A stretch of DNA of 35,867 bases from an uncultured Saccharospirillaceae bacterium. GTDB taxonomy: Bacteria > Pseudomonadota > Gammaproteobacteria > Pseudomonadales > Natronospirillaceae. Location of the stretch: the NCBI GenBank assembly GCA_913063165.1, contig CAJXZL010000024.1:1-35867 (forward strand), read 5' to 3'. The position numbers and the translations under genes are program-made. Below the pieces are notes generated by a model that saw nothing but the letters and a program-made list of their open reading frames with translations, was not told the origin of the DNA and did no database searches. Of the stretch, positions 1-8,872 are shown one piece after another (the stretch's first letter is position 1; the number at the start of each line of letters is the position of its first letter).

Positions 1-1460
1 GGTTGTATCCAGGTCGCCGCCAAACGGTTGGTCTCTTTCTCGATTCCTTCCATTTTCTCGGAAAAGGCCGCCCAACGCGTGTCATCGACCAACCCGAGTT
101 CGCGGCCCTTGGCTGTTAAACGGGCATCGGCGTTGTCTTCACGCAAAATCAGGCGGTATTCGGCACGGCTGGTAAACATGCGATACGGCTCTTTGGTGCC
201 GAGTGTAATCAAGTCATCGACCAAAACACCGGTATAGGCCTCGTCGCGGCGCGGGGTCCACGGATCCATACCCTTGACGCGCAGGGCGGCATTCAAACCC
301 GCCAATAATCCTTGGGCGCCGGCTTCTTCATAACCGGTCGTGCCGTTGATTTGTCCGGCAAAATACAGATTGGCCACGGGCTTGGTTTCTAAACTCGCAT
401 GCAGGTCCTGTGGGTTAAAAAAGTCATATTCGATGGCATAACCCGGTCGGGTGACATGACAGTTCTCAAAGCCACGGATGGTGCGGATAAAATCCATTTG
501 CACATCAAAAGGCAAACTGGTGGAAATACCATTGGGATACAGCTCGTAGCTGTTTAATCCCTCAGGTTCTACAAAAATCTGGTGGCTGGTCTTGTCGGCA
601 AAACGCACGATCTTGTCTTCAATCGACGGACAGTAACGTGGGCCAATGCCTTCGATCTCGCCTGCATACATTGGCGAGCGGTCGAGGTTGTTACGAATAA
701 TGTCGTGGGTTTGCTCTGAGGTGTGGGTGATATAACAGCTCACCTGCCGTGGGTGGTCTGATACCTTGCCCATAAAACTCATGACGGGCAGCGGGGTATC
801 ACCCGGCTGCTCCTGCATCACGCTAAAGTCGACCGTGCGTGCATCGATACGGGCTGGCGTCCCCGTTTTAAGGCGGTCAACACGAAAGGGCAATGCACGC
901 AGGCGTTCAGCCAATCGAACCGATGGCGGATCTCCGGCGCGGCCACCCGAGTAGTTGTCCATACCCACGTGAATCTTGCCGCCTAAAAAGGTGCCTGCGG
1001 TTAATACCACGGTTTCTGCATGAAAACGGATGCCCGTTTGGGTGACGACACCAGCAACGCGGTCGCCTTTCATAATCAGATCATCAGCGCCCTGTTGAAA
1101 AACACTGAGGTTTTCTTGTTGCTCTACGATGTCCCGAATGGCTGCGCGATACAGCGCGCGGTCTGCTTGGGCACGGGTAGCCCGCACCGCTGGGCCTTTT
1201 CGGCTGTTCAAAATGCGAAACTGAATACCGGCTAAGTCAGTCGCCTTACCCATGGCACCACCCAAAGCGTCAATTTCTTTGACCAAATGGCTCTTGCCAA
1301 TGCCACCGATGGCGGGGTTACAGCTCATAACACCAATGGTTTCTGTGTTGTGGGTCAACAATAATGTGCGCACGCCCATACGAGCTGCCGCAAGGGCTGC
1401 CTCGGTACCGGCATGTCCGCCACCTATCACTATCACATCGTAACGGGTTGGATAATCCAC
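1..1460 (-). CDS. mnmG: MnmG (GidA), tRNA wobble-uridine modification FAD enzyme, 3'-truncated by window edge
   Basis: With MnmE, MnmG installs the carboxymethylaminomethyl group at C5 of wobble U34 in several tRNAs, using FAD and methylene-tetrahydrofolate. The reading frame is open to the left edge and gives about 486 codons of a protein usually near 630 residues, so roughly the last 145 residues are missing. Visible family marks are the N-terminal FAD motif [42 protein letters not shown], the catalytic-cysteine segment [20 protein letters not shown] and [15 protein letters not shown]. The start is a GTG at 1460 (reading [14 protein letters not shown], as in the family), with GAGGAAC placed just upstream as ribosome binding site. 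A TATAAT box lies at 1504-1509. Identification is from direct reading of conserved motifs and is very secure. Confidence 0.97.
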   Translation of the reverse strand, partial: MDYPTRYDVIVIGGGHAGTEAALAAARMGVRTLLLTHNTETIGVMSCNPAIGGIGKSHLVKEIDALGGAMGKATDLAGIQFRILNSRKGPAVRATRAQADRALYRAAIRDIVEQQENLSVFQQGADDLIMKGDRVAGVVTQTGIRFHAETVVLTAGTFLGGKIHVGMDNYSGGRAGDPPSVRLAERLRALPFRVDRLKTGTPARIDARTVDFSVMQEQPGDTPLPVMSFMGKVSDHPRQVSCYITHTSEQTHDIIRNNLDRSPMYAGEIEGIGPRYCPSIEDKIVRFADKTSHQIFVEPEGLNSYELYPNGISTSLPFDVQMDFIRTIRGFENCHVTRPGYAIEYDFFNPQDLHASLETKPVANLYFAGQINGTTGYEEAGAQGLLAGLNAALRVKGMDPWTPRRDEAYTGVLVDDLITLGTKEPYRMFTSRAEYRLILREDNADARLTAKGRELGLVDDTRWAAFSEKMEGIEKETNRLAATWIQ

Positions 1461-1503
1461 CTGTTGTTCCTCACTTGTACAGTCTTTAACCAATCGGGCG
1501 GGC

Positions 1504-1532
1504 ATTATACGGAATAAATGGGCTAAACAGGT
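1504..1532 (-). promoter_or_regulatory. Candidate promoter of mnmG
   Basis: The minus strand carries a perfect TATAAT at 1509-1504, about 44 bases upstream of the mnmG GTG. The hexamer 17 bases further upstream (ACCTGT) is a poor -35 match, so only the -10 element is convincing. Placement in the short gap between mnmG and the end of the DNA glycosylase gene fits. Confidence 0.4.
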
Positions 1533-1564
1533 AGTGTTTTCAAGCCTTTGCGGTGCTTAGGCTG

Positions 1565-2119
1565 TCAGCCGAGATCGGCAGTATTGGGGAGAACGGATCG
1601 CGGCATAGCACCCAGGGCTTTTTGCCACAGAGTCGCTTTTTGGTCAAATGCCATTGCTGCATGTGCTGGACTGGTTGAGGGCAGCTGATGAACCTGTATT
1701 GACGCCCACCTGAGGGGGTCAATATTGGGCAATACGCTGCGATGAAACACCTGATAGGCCATATTGCCATTGAAGCACAATCGGGTCAGAGCGGGCCGTT
1801 CGGTAATCAGCTGTGCCAAGGGGTTGGCCTGCAGGCCTGTCGATGCAATCGCGCTATCCAAGCTGCCTGAGCGGTGCGCCTGCTCAATCACGTCCCACAA
1901 GCCAATGCCTTGAGCCCCCAATCGGTCGAGCCGTTCCTGATAGCTGAGGGTGCTAGGCCAGCCAAAACAGTGTGCCATAATCGGCCAAAAGGCGTTGCGG
2001 GGGTGAGCGTAATACTGGGCATCTCGCAATGACCGGTTACCGGGTAGGCTACCCAGTACCACAGTCGTCATGTGGTCGGGGAAAATCGGGGCTAGCCCCG
2101 ATAGGCGTGGTGCTTCCAT
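1565..2119 (-). CDS. DNA-deoxyinosine (hypoxanthine) glycosylase, UDG superfamily
   Basis: This 184-residue protein belongs to the uracil-DNA glycosylase superfamily, in the hypoxanthine-DNA glycosylase branch (family 6), which removes deaminated adenine from DNA. Motif 1 is VLGSLPGNRSLRDAQYY (about residues 21-37), followed by AHPRNAFWPIM (38-48). The C-terminal motif LPSTSPAHA (about 146-154) corresponds to the HPSP loop of UDGs. Length is normal for a single-domain glycosylase. Its ATG overlaps the stop of the upstream regulator gene by one base (TAATG), and no good ribosome binding site precedes it, so translation is probably coupled. The precise substrate (hypoxanthine, uracil or both) is inferred from the family. 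Confidence 0.85.
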   Translation of the reverse strand: MEAPRLSGLAPIFPDHMTTVVLGSLPGNRSLRDAQYYAHPRNAFWPIMAHCFGWPSTLSYQERLDRLGAQGIGLWDVIEQAHRSGSLDSAIASTGLQANPLAQLITERPALTRLCFNGNMAYQVFHRSVLPNIDPLRWASIQVHQLPSTSPAHAAMAFDQKATLWQKALGAMPRSVLPNTADLG

Positions 2120-2712
2120 TAGAAGTTAGCTGGGGTCGTCGCGCTGATGAGTTTGCAGGGTTCGTCAAAGGGATTTCTAAACCGGTGGGCGCGGGTTGAA
2201 TCAAAGTAGTAGCTGTCACCCGGCTCCAATATATGGATACCGTCGTTAACGGTCACTTCGAGTTTACCAGAGATCACAATGCCCGCTTCTTCACCCACAT
2301 GCGCGAGCATGTCTTCGCCCGTGTCGGAGCCAGGCGCATAAATTTCTTCTAAAAACGCCATGGCGCGTTTGCCATAGGACTTACCAACCAACTTGAACTG
2401 AACATCCTGCAAAGAGAGGTCCAACAAATCGTTGTACCGGTAAATAACAGCGATGTCGGTACCTTCCTGGCTTTCTTCTGAAAAAAACTCGACCATAGAC
2501 ATGGGTATGCCTGCAAGTACCTTTTTCAGAGAGCTGACACTGGGGCTAACACTGTTTTTTTCGATCATTGAAATCGTGCTGTTGGTCACGCCAGCACGCT
2601 TAGCCAATTCCCGCTGTGACAGGCCATGTTTCTTTCGAACTGATTTAAGTCTGATGCCTACGTCCAATCGCCCATTTCCCTTATGAATTCTCAGAAATAT
2701 CTTGCACAGCAT
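2119..2712 (-). CDS. puuR: XRE-family regulator with C-terminal cupin domain, PuuR-like
   Basis: An N-terminal helix-turn-helix of the Xre/Cro type (GLSQRELAKRAGVTNSTISMIE) is followed by SPSVSSLKKVL, a linker ending FFSEES, and a cupin fold (GEEAGIVISGKLEVTVNDG ... LEPGDSYYFDSTRAHRFRN). Order, spacing and the C-terminal ISATTP match Escherichia coli PuuR, the repressor of putrescine degradation that senses putrescine through its cupin. The gene is divergent from a PuuB-like oxidase, which supports that role. The ATG at 2712 gives 15 extra residues and would lie inside the predicted promoter. An in-frame TTG at 2667, preceded by AAGGGAAATGGG, gives a more family-like N-terminus and is the more likely start. 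The stop overlaps the glycosylase start by one base. Confidence 0.85.
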   Translation of the reverse strand: MLCKIFLRIHKGNGRLDVGIRLKSVRKKHGLSQRELAKRAGVTNSTISMIEKNSVSPSVSSLKKVLAGIPMSMVEFFSEESQEGTDIAVIYRYNDLLDLSLQDVQFKLVGKSYGKRAMAFLEEIYAPGSDTGEDMLAHVGEEAGIVISGKLEVTVNDGIHILEPGDSYYFDSTRAHRFRNPFDEPCKLISATTPANF

Positions 2713-2740
2713 CGCGCTTTATGTCAATTATTATTAACAT
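2699..2740 (-). promoter_or_regulatory. Candidate promoter and operator between puuR-like and puuB-like genes
   Basis: On the minus strand a perfect TTGACA (2727-2722) is followed after 17 bases by CAAGAT (2704-2699), a plausible promoter for the regulator. The -35 box lies in an imperfect 20-base palindrome at 2721-2740 (16 of 20 positions symmetric), a natural operator candidate for autoregulation and control of the divergent oxidase. The spacing implies transcription starting downstream of the ATG at 2712, which favours the TTG start. All of this is sequence-based inference. Confidence 0.35.
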
Positions 2741-2792
2741 GCTGCACAGAATTTACAACACACCGCTCATTTTTTGATATTGGAACCTAAAG

Positions 2793-4097
2793 ATGAAAAC
2801 TAATAATCCCATGACGCACACTGAGGGGCATCCGCCATCTTGGTATGCGGCGACCCTTGCTTATCATAACCGATACCCGAGCCTTGACTCCGATATCGAA
2901 GCAGAAATTTGCGTCATTGGGGGAGGGCTCAGCGGGGTCAACACGGCGCTTGAATTGGCTGAACGCGGGCATTCTGTGGTGCTTTTAGAGGCACGACAAA
3001 TTGGTTGGGGAGCGAGTGGCCGCAACGGTGGCCAGCTCATTCGTGGCTTGGGTCACGGATTAGAGCCCTTTCGCAAGCAAATCGGCCAAGAGGGTATCGA
3101 TGCCATCACGGGCATGGGCCTAGAAGCGGTAGAAATCGTGCGGGAGCGCGTCGCCAAATACAACATCGATTGTGACCTGGTGTGGGGCTACGCCGATTTG
3201 GCGAATAACGCTACTCACATGGCGGGTATGAAAGCAGAATTTGACAGCCTAAAGGCTCTCAATTATCGCCACCACATTGAGATGGTTCCCAAAGAACGCA
3301 TGTCAGAAATTGTGGGTTCCGATCAATATGTTGGCGGCATGATTGATATGGGCAGCGGACACGTACATCCCTTGAATCTGGTGTTGGGGGAAGCGGCTGC
3401 GGCTGCCGATCTGGGCGTACAGATTTTTGAGGGGTCAGAAGTCATCGACATCAAGCAGGGACACCCCTTGGTCATCAAAACCGCCAAGGGCACAGTGACT
3501 GCGCAGAAAGCGGTGATTTGTGGCAACGCTTATGTGGGCGAGCTCAACCGCAAGCTAGGCGGTAAGGTGTTGCCAGCCGGCAGCTATGTGATTGCTACCG
3601 AGCCCTTAGACGATGCCATGGCCAAACGCGTGTTGCCGCAAAACATGGCAGTATGTGACCAAAAGCTGGCATTGGATTATTTCCGGTTAAGCAAAGACAA
3701 CCGTCTGTTATTTGGCGGCCTTTGTAACTATTCTGGCCGTGATCCCAAATCGATTGAAGGGGTGTTAAAGCCGCACCTAGAACAGGTGTTCCCGTATTTG
3801 AAAGACCTGCGCGTTGACTATCAATGGGGCGGAATGATCGGCATTGGGGCAAACCGTTTGCCGCAAATCGGTCGTGTCCAAAGCAATATTTACTATGCAC
3901 AGGCCTATTCTGGTCATGGCCTCAACGCTACACACATGGCCGCTCGCTTAATCGCCGAGTCCATCCATGGCGAATCTAATCGCATCGAAGTGTTTGAAAA
4001 GGTCAGCCACATGACGTTCCCAGGGGGCCGCTATTTGCGTAGCCCACTGCTCGCCACCGGCATGCTCTATAAGCGTGTGATGGAGTTGCTTGAATAA
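2793..4097 (+). CDS. puuB: FAD-dependent oxidoreductase, gamma-glutamylputrescine oxidase-like (PuuB)
   Basis: This 434-residue protein is a DAO/GlpO-type flavoenzyme. The FAD-binding Rossmann motif (VIGGGLSGVNTALELAERGH) sits near residues 41-60 and is followed by GASGRNGGQL. Further stretches shared with E. coli PuuB are YNIDCDLVWG, GHVHPLNL, TAKGTVTAQKAVICGNAYVG, DYFRLSKDNRLLFGG, IYYAQAYSGHG and FPGGRYLRSP. PuuB oxidises gamma-glutamylputrescine to the aldehyde with release of ammonia and hydrogen peroxide. No puuA, puuC or puuD is present, so the amine substrate here is uncertain and another aminated substrate is possible. It is divergent from the PuuR-like regulator and reaches within 4 bases of the convergent MarC-family gene. 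Confidence 0.85.
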   Translation: MKTNNPMTHTEGHPPSWYAATLAYHNRYPSLDSDIEAEICVIGGGLSGVNTALELAERGHSVVLLEARQIGWGASGRNGGQLIRGLGHGLEPFRKQIGQEGIDAITGMGLEAVEIVRERVAKYNIDCDLVWGYADLANNATHMAGMKAEFDSLKALNYRHHIEMVPKERMSEIVGSDQYVGGMIDMGSGHVHPLNLVLGEAAAAADLGVQIFEGSEVIDIKQGHPLVIKTAKGTVTAQKAVICGNAYVGELNRKLGGKVLPAGSYVIATEPLDDAMAKRVLPQNMAVCDQKLALDYFRLSKDNRLLFGGLCNYSGRDPKSIEGVLKPHLEQVFPYLKDLRVDYQWGGMIGIGANRLPQIGRVQSNIYYAQAYSGHGLNATHMAARLIAESIHGESNRIEVFEKVSHMTFPGGRYLRSPLLATGMLYKRVMELLE

Positions 4098-4100
4098 GGG

Positions 4101-4706
4101 TTACAGCAGATAACCTTGAATTCCGGTAAAAACGATGTCGGCAGCCATGGCTGCCAATATCAACCCAGTCATTTTCGACATGATATTGAGCCCTGTTCTG
4201 CCTAAAAGGCGCTTGATTTGATTGCTCAACAGCATCGACATAAGCACGGTACCCAAAGCCACTGTCATGCCCAATAACCCTGCTACGACATCACTGTGAC
4301 TGGTTAATTCTGCACCCATCACCAACACGGTACCAATGGTCGCTGGTCCCACGATGATCGGCATCGACAGCGGCACCACAGCGATATCGTCACGGTCTTC
4401 GTCTGGCAGTCCCTTAGCATGAATCCTGACGCCGTTGTTCACCAAACCCACTGAGGTGAGAAACAGCAGTGAACCCGCGCCAATTCGAAACGAATCTAGT
4501 GTGATGCCGACCACTTGAAACAATGCCGGTCCGGCAAAGAAAATGATCAAGCAAATAACAAAGGCCGACACCGTAGCACGTATCGCAATGCGTGACTTTT
4601 CTGAGTCGCTTTCGCCGGCGGTCAGCACCAAAAACATGGTGACGACAAAGAACGGCCCAAATAGAAACAGGAACTTGATGGCACTGCTTAAAAAAACCAC
4701 GAACAT
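4101..4706 (-). CDS. MarC-family (UPF0056) inner-membrane protein
   Basis: A 201-residue hydrophobic protein with about six membrane segments and the family signatures GPFFVVTMFLVLT (near the N-terminus), GSLLFLTSVGLV and the central AVVPLSMPIIVGPATIGTVL. MarC/YchE/YhgN proteins are integral membrane proteins of unproven function; the old link of marC to multiple antibiotic resistance was not upheld. The ATG at 4706 is preceded by AGGAAACAG. The gene ends 4 bases from the convergent puuB-like gene with no terminator between them. Family assignment is firm; no function is claimed. Confidence 0.88.
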   Translation of the reverse strand: MFVVFLSSAIKFLFLFGPFFVVTMFLVLTAGESDSEKSRIAIRATVSAFVICLIIFFAGPALFQVVGITLDSFRIGAGSLLFLTSVGLVNNGVRIHAKGLPDEDRDDIAVVPLSMPIIVGPATIGTVLVMGAELTSHSDVVAGLLGMTVALGTVLMSMLLSNQIKRLLGRTGLNIMSKMTGLILAAMAADIVFTGIQGYLL

Positions 4707-4747
4707 ACAACTGTTTCCTATGCGTCATTTACCGGCAGCCTGCACCA

Positions 4748-4772
4748 TGACGTCAGTCTCATATTGACGTCA
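4748..4772. repeat. Two copies of the palindrome TGACGTCA, 17 bases apart
   Basis: Perfect 8-base palindromes occupy 4748-4755 and 4765-4772 in the 88-base gap between the MarC-family gene and the end of the histidine kinase gene. They lie 42-66 bases upstream of the MarC-family ATG, where an operator would be expected. No regulator is known to the annotator for this pair in this context. Confidence 0.45.
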
Positions 4773-4794
4773 GCGTCGCAGCCTAGGGTATGGA

Positions 4795-6141
4795 TTAATC
4801 TGTAATGAGATGGGGCAGGGTCATGACAAAATTGGCCCCTGACACGGAGTCTTGCAGCTGAATCCTGCCATGTAACTTATTAACGACAATGTTATACACA
4901 ATATGTAAGCCGAGGCCCGAGCCCTTTAAATTGCGTCGGGTGGTGAAAAACGGCTCAAAAATCTGTTCGCGATGCTCCTGTGGTACGCCGACACCATTGT
5001 CAGAAATCGACAAAACCAACACGCCCGTAGGCAGTTCAACTGCTTTGATTTCAATGGCCGCTTCCGGTTGCTGTGCAGTGGCCTCCGGAAATCCATGTTC
5101 AATGGCATTATTGAGTAAATGGGCAAATGCTTGAACAAATTCACTGATCGGTAACTGCAAACTGTAGTTGTCTGGAATGTCGATCTTCACTGCGACTTGA
5201 TGGGTCTTGAGGTCTGCAGAAAAGCTGTCAACAATGGACTGTACCGCTGACAACAACAACATGGCTTCTGGGGCATCGGCATCCGTTGTGTCGGCAATGT
5301 TCTTAAAGCTGGCCATCAATTCGCCCGCTTTGCGCAAATTCACGTCCAACAGGGTAAGGATTTCTTCGGCCTGCAACACCATTTCTTTTAACTGGGTTTT
5401 GCTCATGGGCTCGCCCGATAACCAGCCCTGTAATAATTTGAGTGGCGCCTCTCCGAGCGACGTAGCCAGCAGTGCCACGCCAATGGGCGTACTCATCTCA
5501 TGGGCCATGCCAGCCACAATCCGCCCCATGGCACTCATTTTGTCTCGTTGAATGAGCTCTTGCTGGGTCCGTTGCAAGCGACTGTCAGACAAGGCTAGCG
5601 CCTCTGTGCGTTCCGCGATCAACAGCTCGAGTTGCTGATTCAGGCGCCGTAACTCTTGCTCCTGCTCGGAACGTTCAATTTCAACGGCAATCCGGCTACT
5701 AAAAATATCAAACAGTGTCGTCACATAGTCAACGTTTGTCACTGGCTGGTGGTACATGGCTACCATTAGCCCCAACACATCGCCTTTAGCACTGAGCAAT
5801 ACCGTGCCGATATAGCCTTCAATGTTGAGCGTTTTCAGCAAGGCGTCGTCGGGATAGTGGGTACAGATATCACGGTCATAAACACAGACACTGGTATCAG
5901 CTACATCAGCGCACGGCGTGTGCTCTAGGCCATATTCAAAGTTGTCCTGTAATTGCCCCTGGTACGCGACAGCCAAGGTGCGTGACAGCAACTTTCCCGG
6001 TGGGATACGCGCAATATAGCAATAATCGGAACCGATGCTATTTTGCAGATTCAGCACAATCGCTTCGAAAAAATCATCGCCCGATTTATTCGATAATCCT
6101 GCCAAAATGGCACGTAAAGGAAATTGCATAACATCTCTCAT
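4795..6141 (-). CDS. Orphan sensor histidine kinase with GAF-like N-terminal domain
   Basis: This 448-residue protein shows no clear membrane segment, so it is probably cytoplasmic. Residues about 10-155 resemble a GAF sensory domain. A coiled coil (about 156-200) leads to an H-box [20 protein letters not shown] with the phospho-accepting His214. The HATPase_c region has the N-box [12 protein letters not shown], the G1 box ISDNGVGVP, the F-box IFEPFFTT and the G2 box [11 protein letters not shown]. All kinase motifs look intact. No response regulator is adjacent, so its partner and signal are unknown. The ATG at 6141 has GAGAG immediately upstream. It lies 42 bases after the preceding envelope-protein gene and could be co-transcribed with it. 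Confidence 0.9.
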   Translation of the reverse strand: MRDVMQFPLRAILAGLSNKSGDDFFEAIVLNLQNSIGSDYCYIARIPPGKLLSRTLAVAYQGQLQDNFEYGLEHTPCADVADTSVCVYDRDICTHYPDDALLKTLNIEGYIGTVLLSAKGDVLGLMVAMYHQPVTNVDYVTTLFDIFSSRIAVEIERSEQEQELRRLNQQLELLIAERTEALALSDSRLQRTQQELIQRDKMSAMGRIVAGMAHEMSTPIGVALLATSLGEAPLKLLQGWLSGEPMSKTQLKEMVLQAEEILTLLDVNLRKAGELMASFKNIADTTDADAPEAMLLLSAVQSIVDSFSADLKTHQVAVKIDIPDNYSLQLPISEFVQAFAHLLNNAIEHGFPEATAQQPEAAIEIKAVELPTGVLVLSISDNGVGVPQEHREQIFEPFFTTRRNLKGSGLGLHIVYNIVVNKLHGRIQLQDSVSGANFVMTLPHLITD

Positions 6142-6183
6142 TTGTTATCGACCATGACAGCTTTGGTCTTGATAACCTGCAGT

Positions 6184-6750
6184 TTAATCATCAATGACCA
6201 CCCCGTCTAGGAACCCCAGTACCCGCGCTTCCAACTCAATGTCGTCTTTTTCTTTAAATGCTACCGACCATTTTAATATGCGTTGGGGTGTGACAACCAC
6301 GCGTACGTGATGCACAAAATGGTTGTCATTGGTGATGGCGTATTCCTCGATCCAATAGCCTTGCTTCTGAAATCGCCAGGTCATCGCCAGCTTGCCGCTA
6401 AATTGTTCGGCGTCGATGCGCTGCGCATTGGCCACCCAGTCGGCGACTTGATCACTGCCGGGTTGAATCTCCTGCAGCATAAAATCGAGGCCTTTACGGG
6501 ACACAGTAGCCACGCGCGCGATTCGCCCATCCAGTGTCGTTTCATCTGTCACTGGTGTCGCTTCAAACTGCGCTTGATAGCCCGCACCCTGATAGGTGAT
6601 CCATTGTGCTGGAAGTTTCGATCCGGTGTGGGTGGGCCATTGGGTCCACACAAACAACAGGGTCAGTACCACCACAAAATAGGCGGTGCCATTGTCCTTC
6701 GCATGCTGCCAGCGACGTTGTAGAAAAACCATCAATGATTCACTTGCCAT
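6184..6750 (-). CDS. Unrecognised membrane-anchored protein
   Basis: A 188-residue protein with a short basic N-terminus and one membrane segment at about residues 24-36 (YFVVVLTLLFVWT). The rest is a soluble domain rich in beta-type sequence, predicted to lie on the periplasmic side. No family was recognised. Its ATG is 6 bases after the stop of the large exported protein upstream, with TAAGG as ribosome binding site, so the two are almost certainly co-translated and may work together. The soluble part has no recognisable catalytic motif. Confidence 0.75.
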   Translation of the reverse strand: MASESLMVFLQRRWQHAKDNGTAYFVVVLTLLFVWTQWPTHTGSKLPAQWITYQGAGYQAQFEATPVTDETTLDGRIARVATVSRKGLDFMLQEIQPGSDQVADWVANAQRIDAEQFSGKLAMTWRFQKQGYWIEEYAITNDNHFVHHVRVVVTPQRILKWSVAFKEKDDIELEARVLGFLDGVVIDD

Positions 6751-6756
6751 GGGGCC

Positions 6757-8850
6757 TTACTGCTCCTTTAAAGTATATCGAAAGAGGTCCATATCGCCGC
6801 CTTCGTATTGAAACAAACAGTGGAAACTGTCTTTGTCGGACTGCAGGATCACACAATCATATTGGCTGGGTTCTTGCGCGACCATGGCGTCATCACATTG
6901 CTCGCGTCCCATGGCCTCTGTTTCGACATAGAACATCCGGCTACCCCGTTGCTGCCACTGATAGCGCGCACGCCAAGTGCTGCAGGCCGCAAAGGGCGCC
7001 TGAATGGTATAAGCCCCTTCACCGTTTGCTGTCAAAGTTTCGGTGCCTGATGGGTTCCAGCGACAGCCGTCACCCATGGATGCCAGCTCAAAGTCGCCTA
7101 AGGGTATCACAGGTACCGGTTTCTGCTTACCTGGACGGAGTGATTGATTGACGGTAAAACCAATTCCCTGCGTCTCCACCCCTGCCTGAAAATTTAATCG
7201 GAAGTGGCTATCGCGCAGTGCTGCAGCACCCAAAGTCAGATTGATACAGTCTAGGGCTTCCAGGCTATCGTTGGTTGCCGTGAAGGATACGATGGGATCA
7301 AACAGCTGCTTGCTCATCAAATCACTGTCGGCGGCCAATCCCAACCAACCACGGTGGTTCAGAGGCTCGGTAGCCAGCGTCTTGGCTTTTTCTGCAGACT
7401 TAGGGCCTAGCGTGATGGCCAAATGATTGCCCTGAATTGAGGCCATTGGCGTTAGCGTCTTGGGTAGATCACCCCAATGAAGTGGCACGGGGGTGTCATC
7501 AACAGGCAACCGCATGCCCTGCATTTGTGGCAGCATAGCGAGTAGTGCTGGCAATGCGGCTGGTTGCGCGCTGGTGACCGTCAACAATGCATCGATTGTC
7601 TGAATGTTGGGGAACTCAAAGAGGCCCGTGATATCAACCACACTGAGCGCAGCGCCTTGGATGCCTTGTGTCAGTGCCAACATGACCGCCAATGTGGCTG
7701 GACTATAGGGGCCAATCTGCGCCTGTAATGCTTGGAGTTGTGGGCACGAAAATCGGGCATTAGCCACTGCTTGCCAAATAGGGGTAACCGCTGCTAAAAC
7801 ACCTTGGGTATCCAATCCCACAGCGATCGACAACATTTGGCCCCAGGCCTGGGTCGCATGTGCCGACAAATGGCCATTAAGGGACATCAACCCCGCTGTG
7901 CTAGATTGCTGTTTGATAGCCAGATGACCAGAAACACGGGCTTCCAGGCCCTTGTCTGACAGATCAAATGCTTCATAACCTGCCGCAAAAAAGGGAACCT
8001 GCTCAGCCAGTGCCTGATATTCTTGCTGGCAATTTACCGAGGGCGCCTCTTGAGAAATCGGGTCATACAATTGCCAATCCTGTGCGGGGGTATTGTTTGG
8101 CTTCTGTGATAAAAATGCGACCCATTGGCGGAAATCGACAAAGCCTTCAAATACGCCATTAAAGGGATACTGTTGCTGGATTGCCGCTAGGGTGCCTTCG
8201 CTATAAACAGAATGTACTTCTGGGGTCAGTCCTAATCGGCGCCAGGTTCTGGCCTGTGTGTCGTGCTCCGAATAAAGTCCAAAGGTAACCCGCTGAGGCT
8301 CAAAGACGATGGCGAAGCCAAGGTGTGGTTCACGCACCACCTCCCATAAAAAGACCTCATGACCATTCCACGTTGCCGTCGTTAATGGCGAACCACTGGC
8401 GTTGACTGCTCGCATCACAATCGTGCGGATCGCTTCTGGAGAACGCACCGCCACATGGATGATGGGCGCCAAGCCATCGAGATAGAGCGCCATATCTTGA
8501 TCAGGTTGCAAACCATAATGATCGGCAAGCGCGGATGGCGTTGATGAAATCACTTGCAGGTAGTCGCGCATAATTTCGACGATAAGGCCCACAGCTTCTG
8601 GCGACAATTCTGATTTCAGTGATTGAATCTGTCCAATGACTTGCTCTACTTGCTGCGTTGCATTCGGGCTCCACGTGCCCATAGCTATTGCCGACAGGCT
8701 ACCTTCCCAATAGGTGAGCGCATCGGCCGGCGCATCTTGTTGGAATGATGCGCGCACCGCAGGATCGGCAAACGCCTGTTGTGGCAATACGGCACAGGAT
8801 AGCCAAATAGACAGTATGACCTGAATGGCGCGTTGCACGGCGGCTTGCAT
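6757..8850 (-). CDS. Unrecognised large exported protein
   Basis: A 697-residue protein starting at the ATG at 8850, chosen because AGAGGAA precedes it and because the next residues form a good signal peptide (MQAAVQRAIQVILSIWLSCA, ending ...QQAFA before DPAV). An upstream in-frame ATG at 8994 would overlap the acyltransferase gene by 120 bases and bury the signal peptide. The mature part is mostly soluble. Its first half, with a repeated pattern of short beta strands and helices, loosely recalls DUF3352-type exported proteins, but this is a weak impression. The C-terminal ~150 residues contain several cysteines (for example GDGCRWNPSG, AACSTW, EQCDDAMV, YDCVIL, FHCLF) that could form disulfides. 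It sits 22 bases after the acyltransferase gene and directly before a single-pass membrane protein gene. Confidence 0.75.
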   Translation of the reverse strand: MQAAVQRAIQVILSIWLSCAVLPQQAFADPAVRASFQQDAPADALTYWEGSLSAIAMGTWSPNATQQVEQVIGQIQSLKSELSPEAVGLIVEIMRDYLQVISSTPSALADHYGLQPDQDMALYLDGLAPIIHVAVRSPEAIRTIVMRAVNASGSPLTTATWNGHEVFLWEVVREPHLGFAIVFEPQRVTFGLYSEHDTQARTWRRLGLTPEVHSVYSEGTLAAIQQQYPFNGVFEGFVDFRQWVAFLSQKPNNTPAQDWQLYDPISQEAPSVNCQQEYQALAEQVPFFAAGYEAFDLSDKGLEARVSGHLAIKQQSSTAGLMSLNGHLSAHATQAWGQMLSIAVGLDTQGVLAAVTPIWQAVANARFSCPQLQALQAQIGPYSPATLAVMLALTQGIQGAALSVVDITGLFEFPNIQTIDALLTVTSAQPAALPALLAMLPQMQGMRLPVDDTPVPLHWGDLPKTLTPMASIQGNHLAITLGPKSAEKAKTLATEPLNHRGWLGLAADSDLMSKQLFDPIVSFTATNDSLEALDCINLTLGAAALRDSHFRLNFQAGVETQGIGFTVNQSLRPGKQKPVPVIPLGDFELASMGDGCRWNPSGTETLTANGEGAYTIQAPFAACSTWRARYQWQQRGSRMFYVETEAMGREQCDDAMVAQEPSQYDCVILQSDKDSFHCLFQYEGGDMDLFRYTLKEQ

Positions 8851-8872
8851 GTGGTCGTTCCTCTGTTTTGGC

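Noticed and set aside
4539-4552. Adjacent hydrophobic-segment repeats in the MarC-family gene as a duplication
   Set aside because: Similarity is only that of membrane-segment composition.
4748-4772. Reading TGACGTCA as a CRE/CREB site
   Set aside because: That is a eukaryotic factor site; in bacteria only the palindromic symmetry is meaningful.
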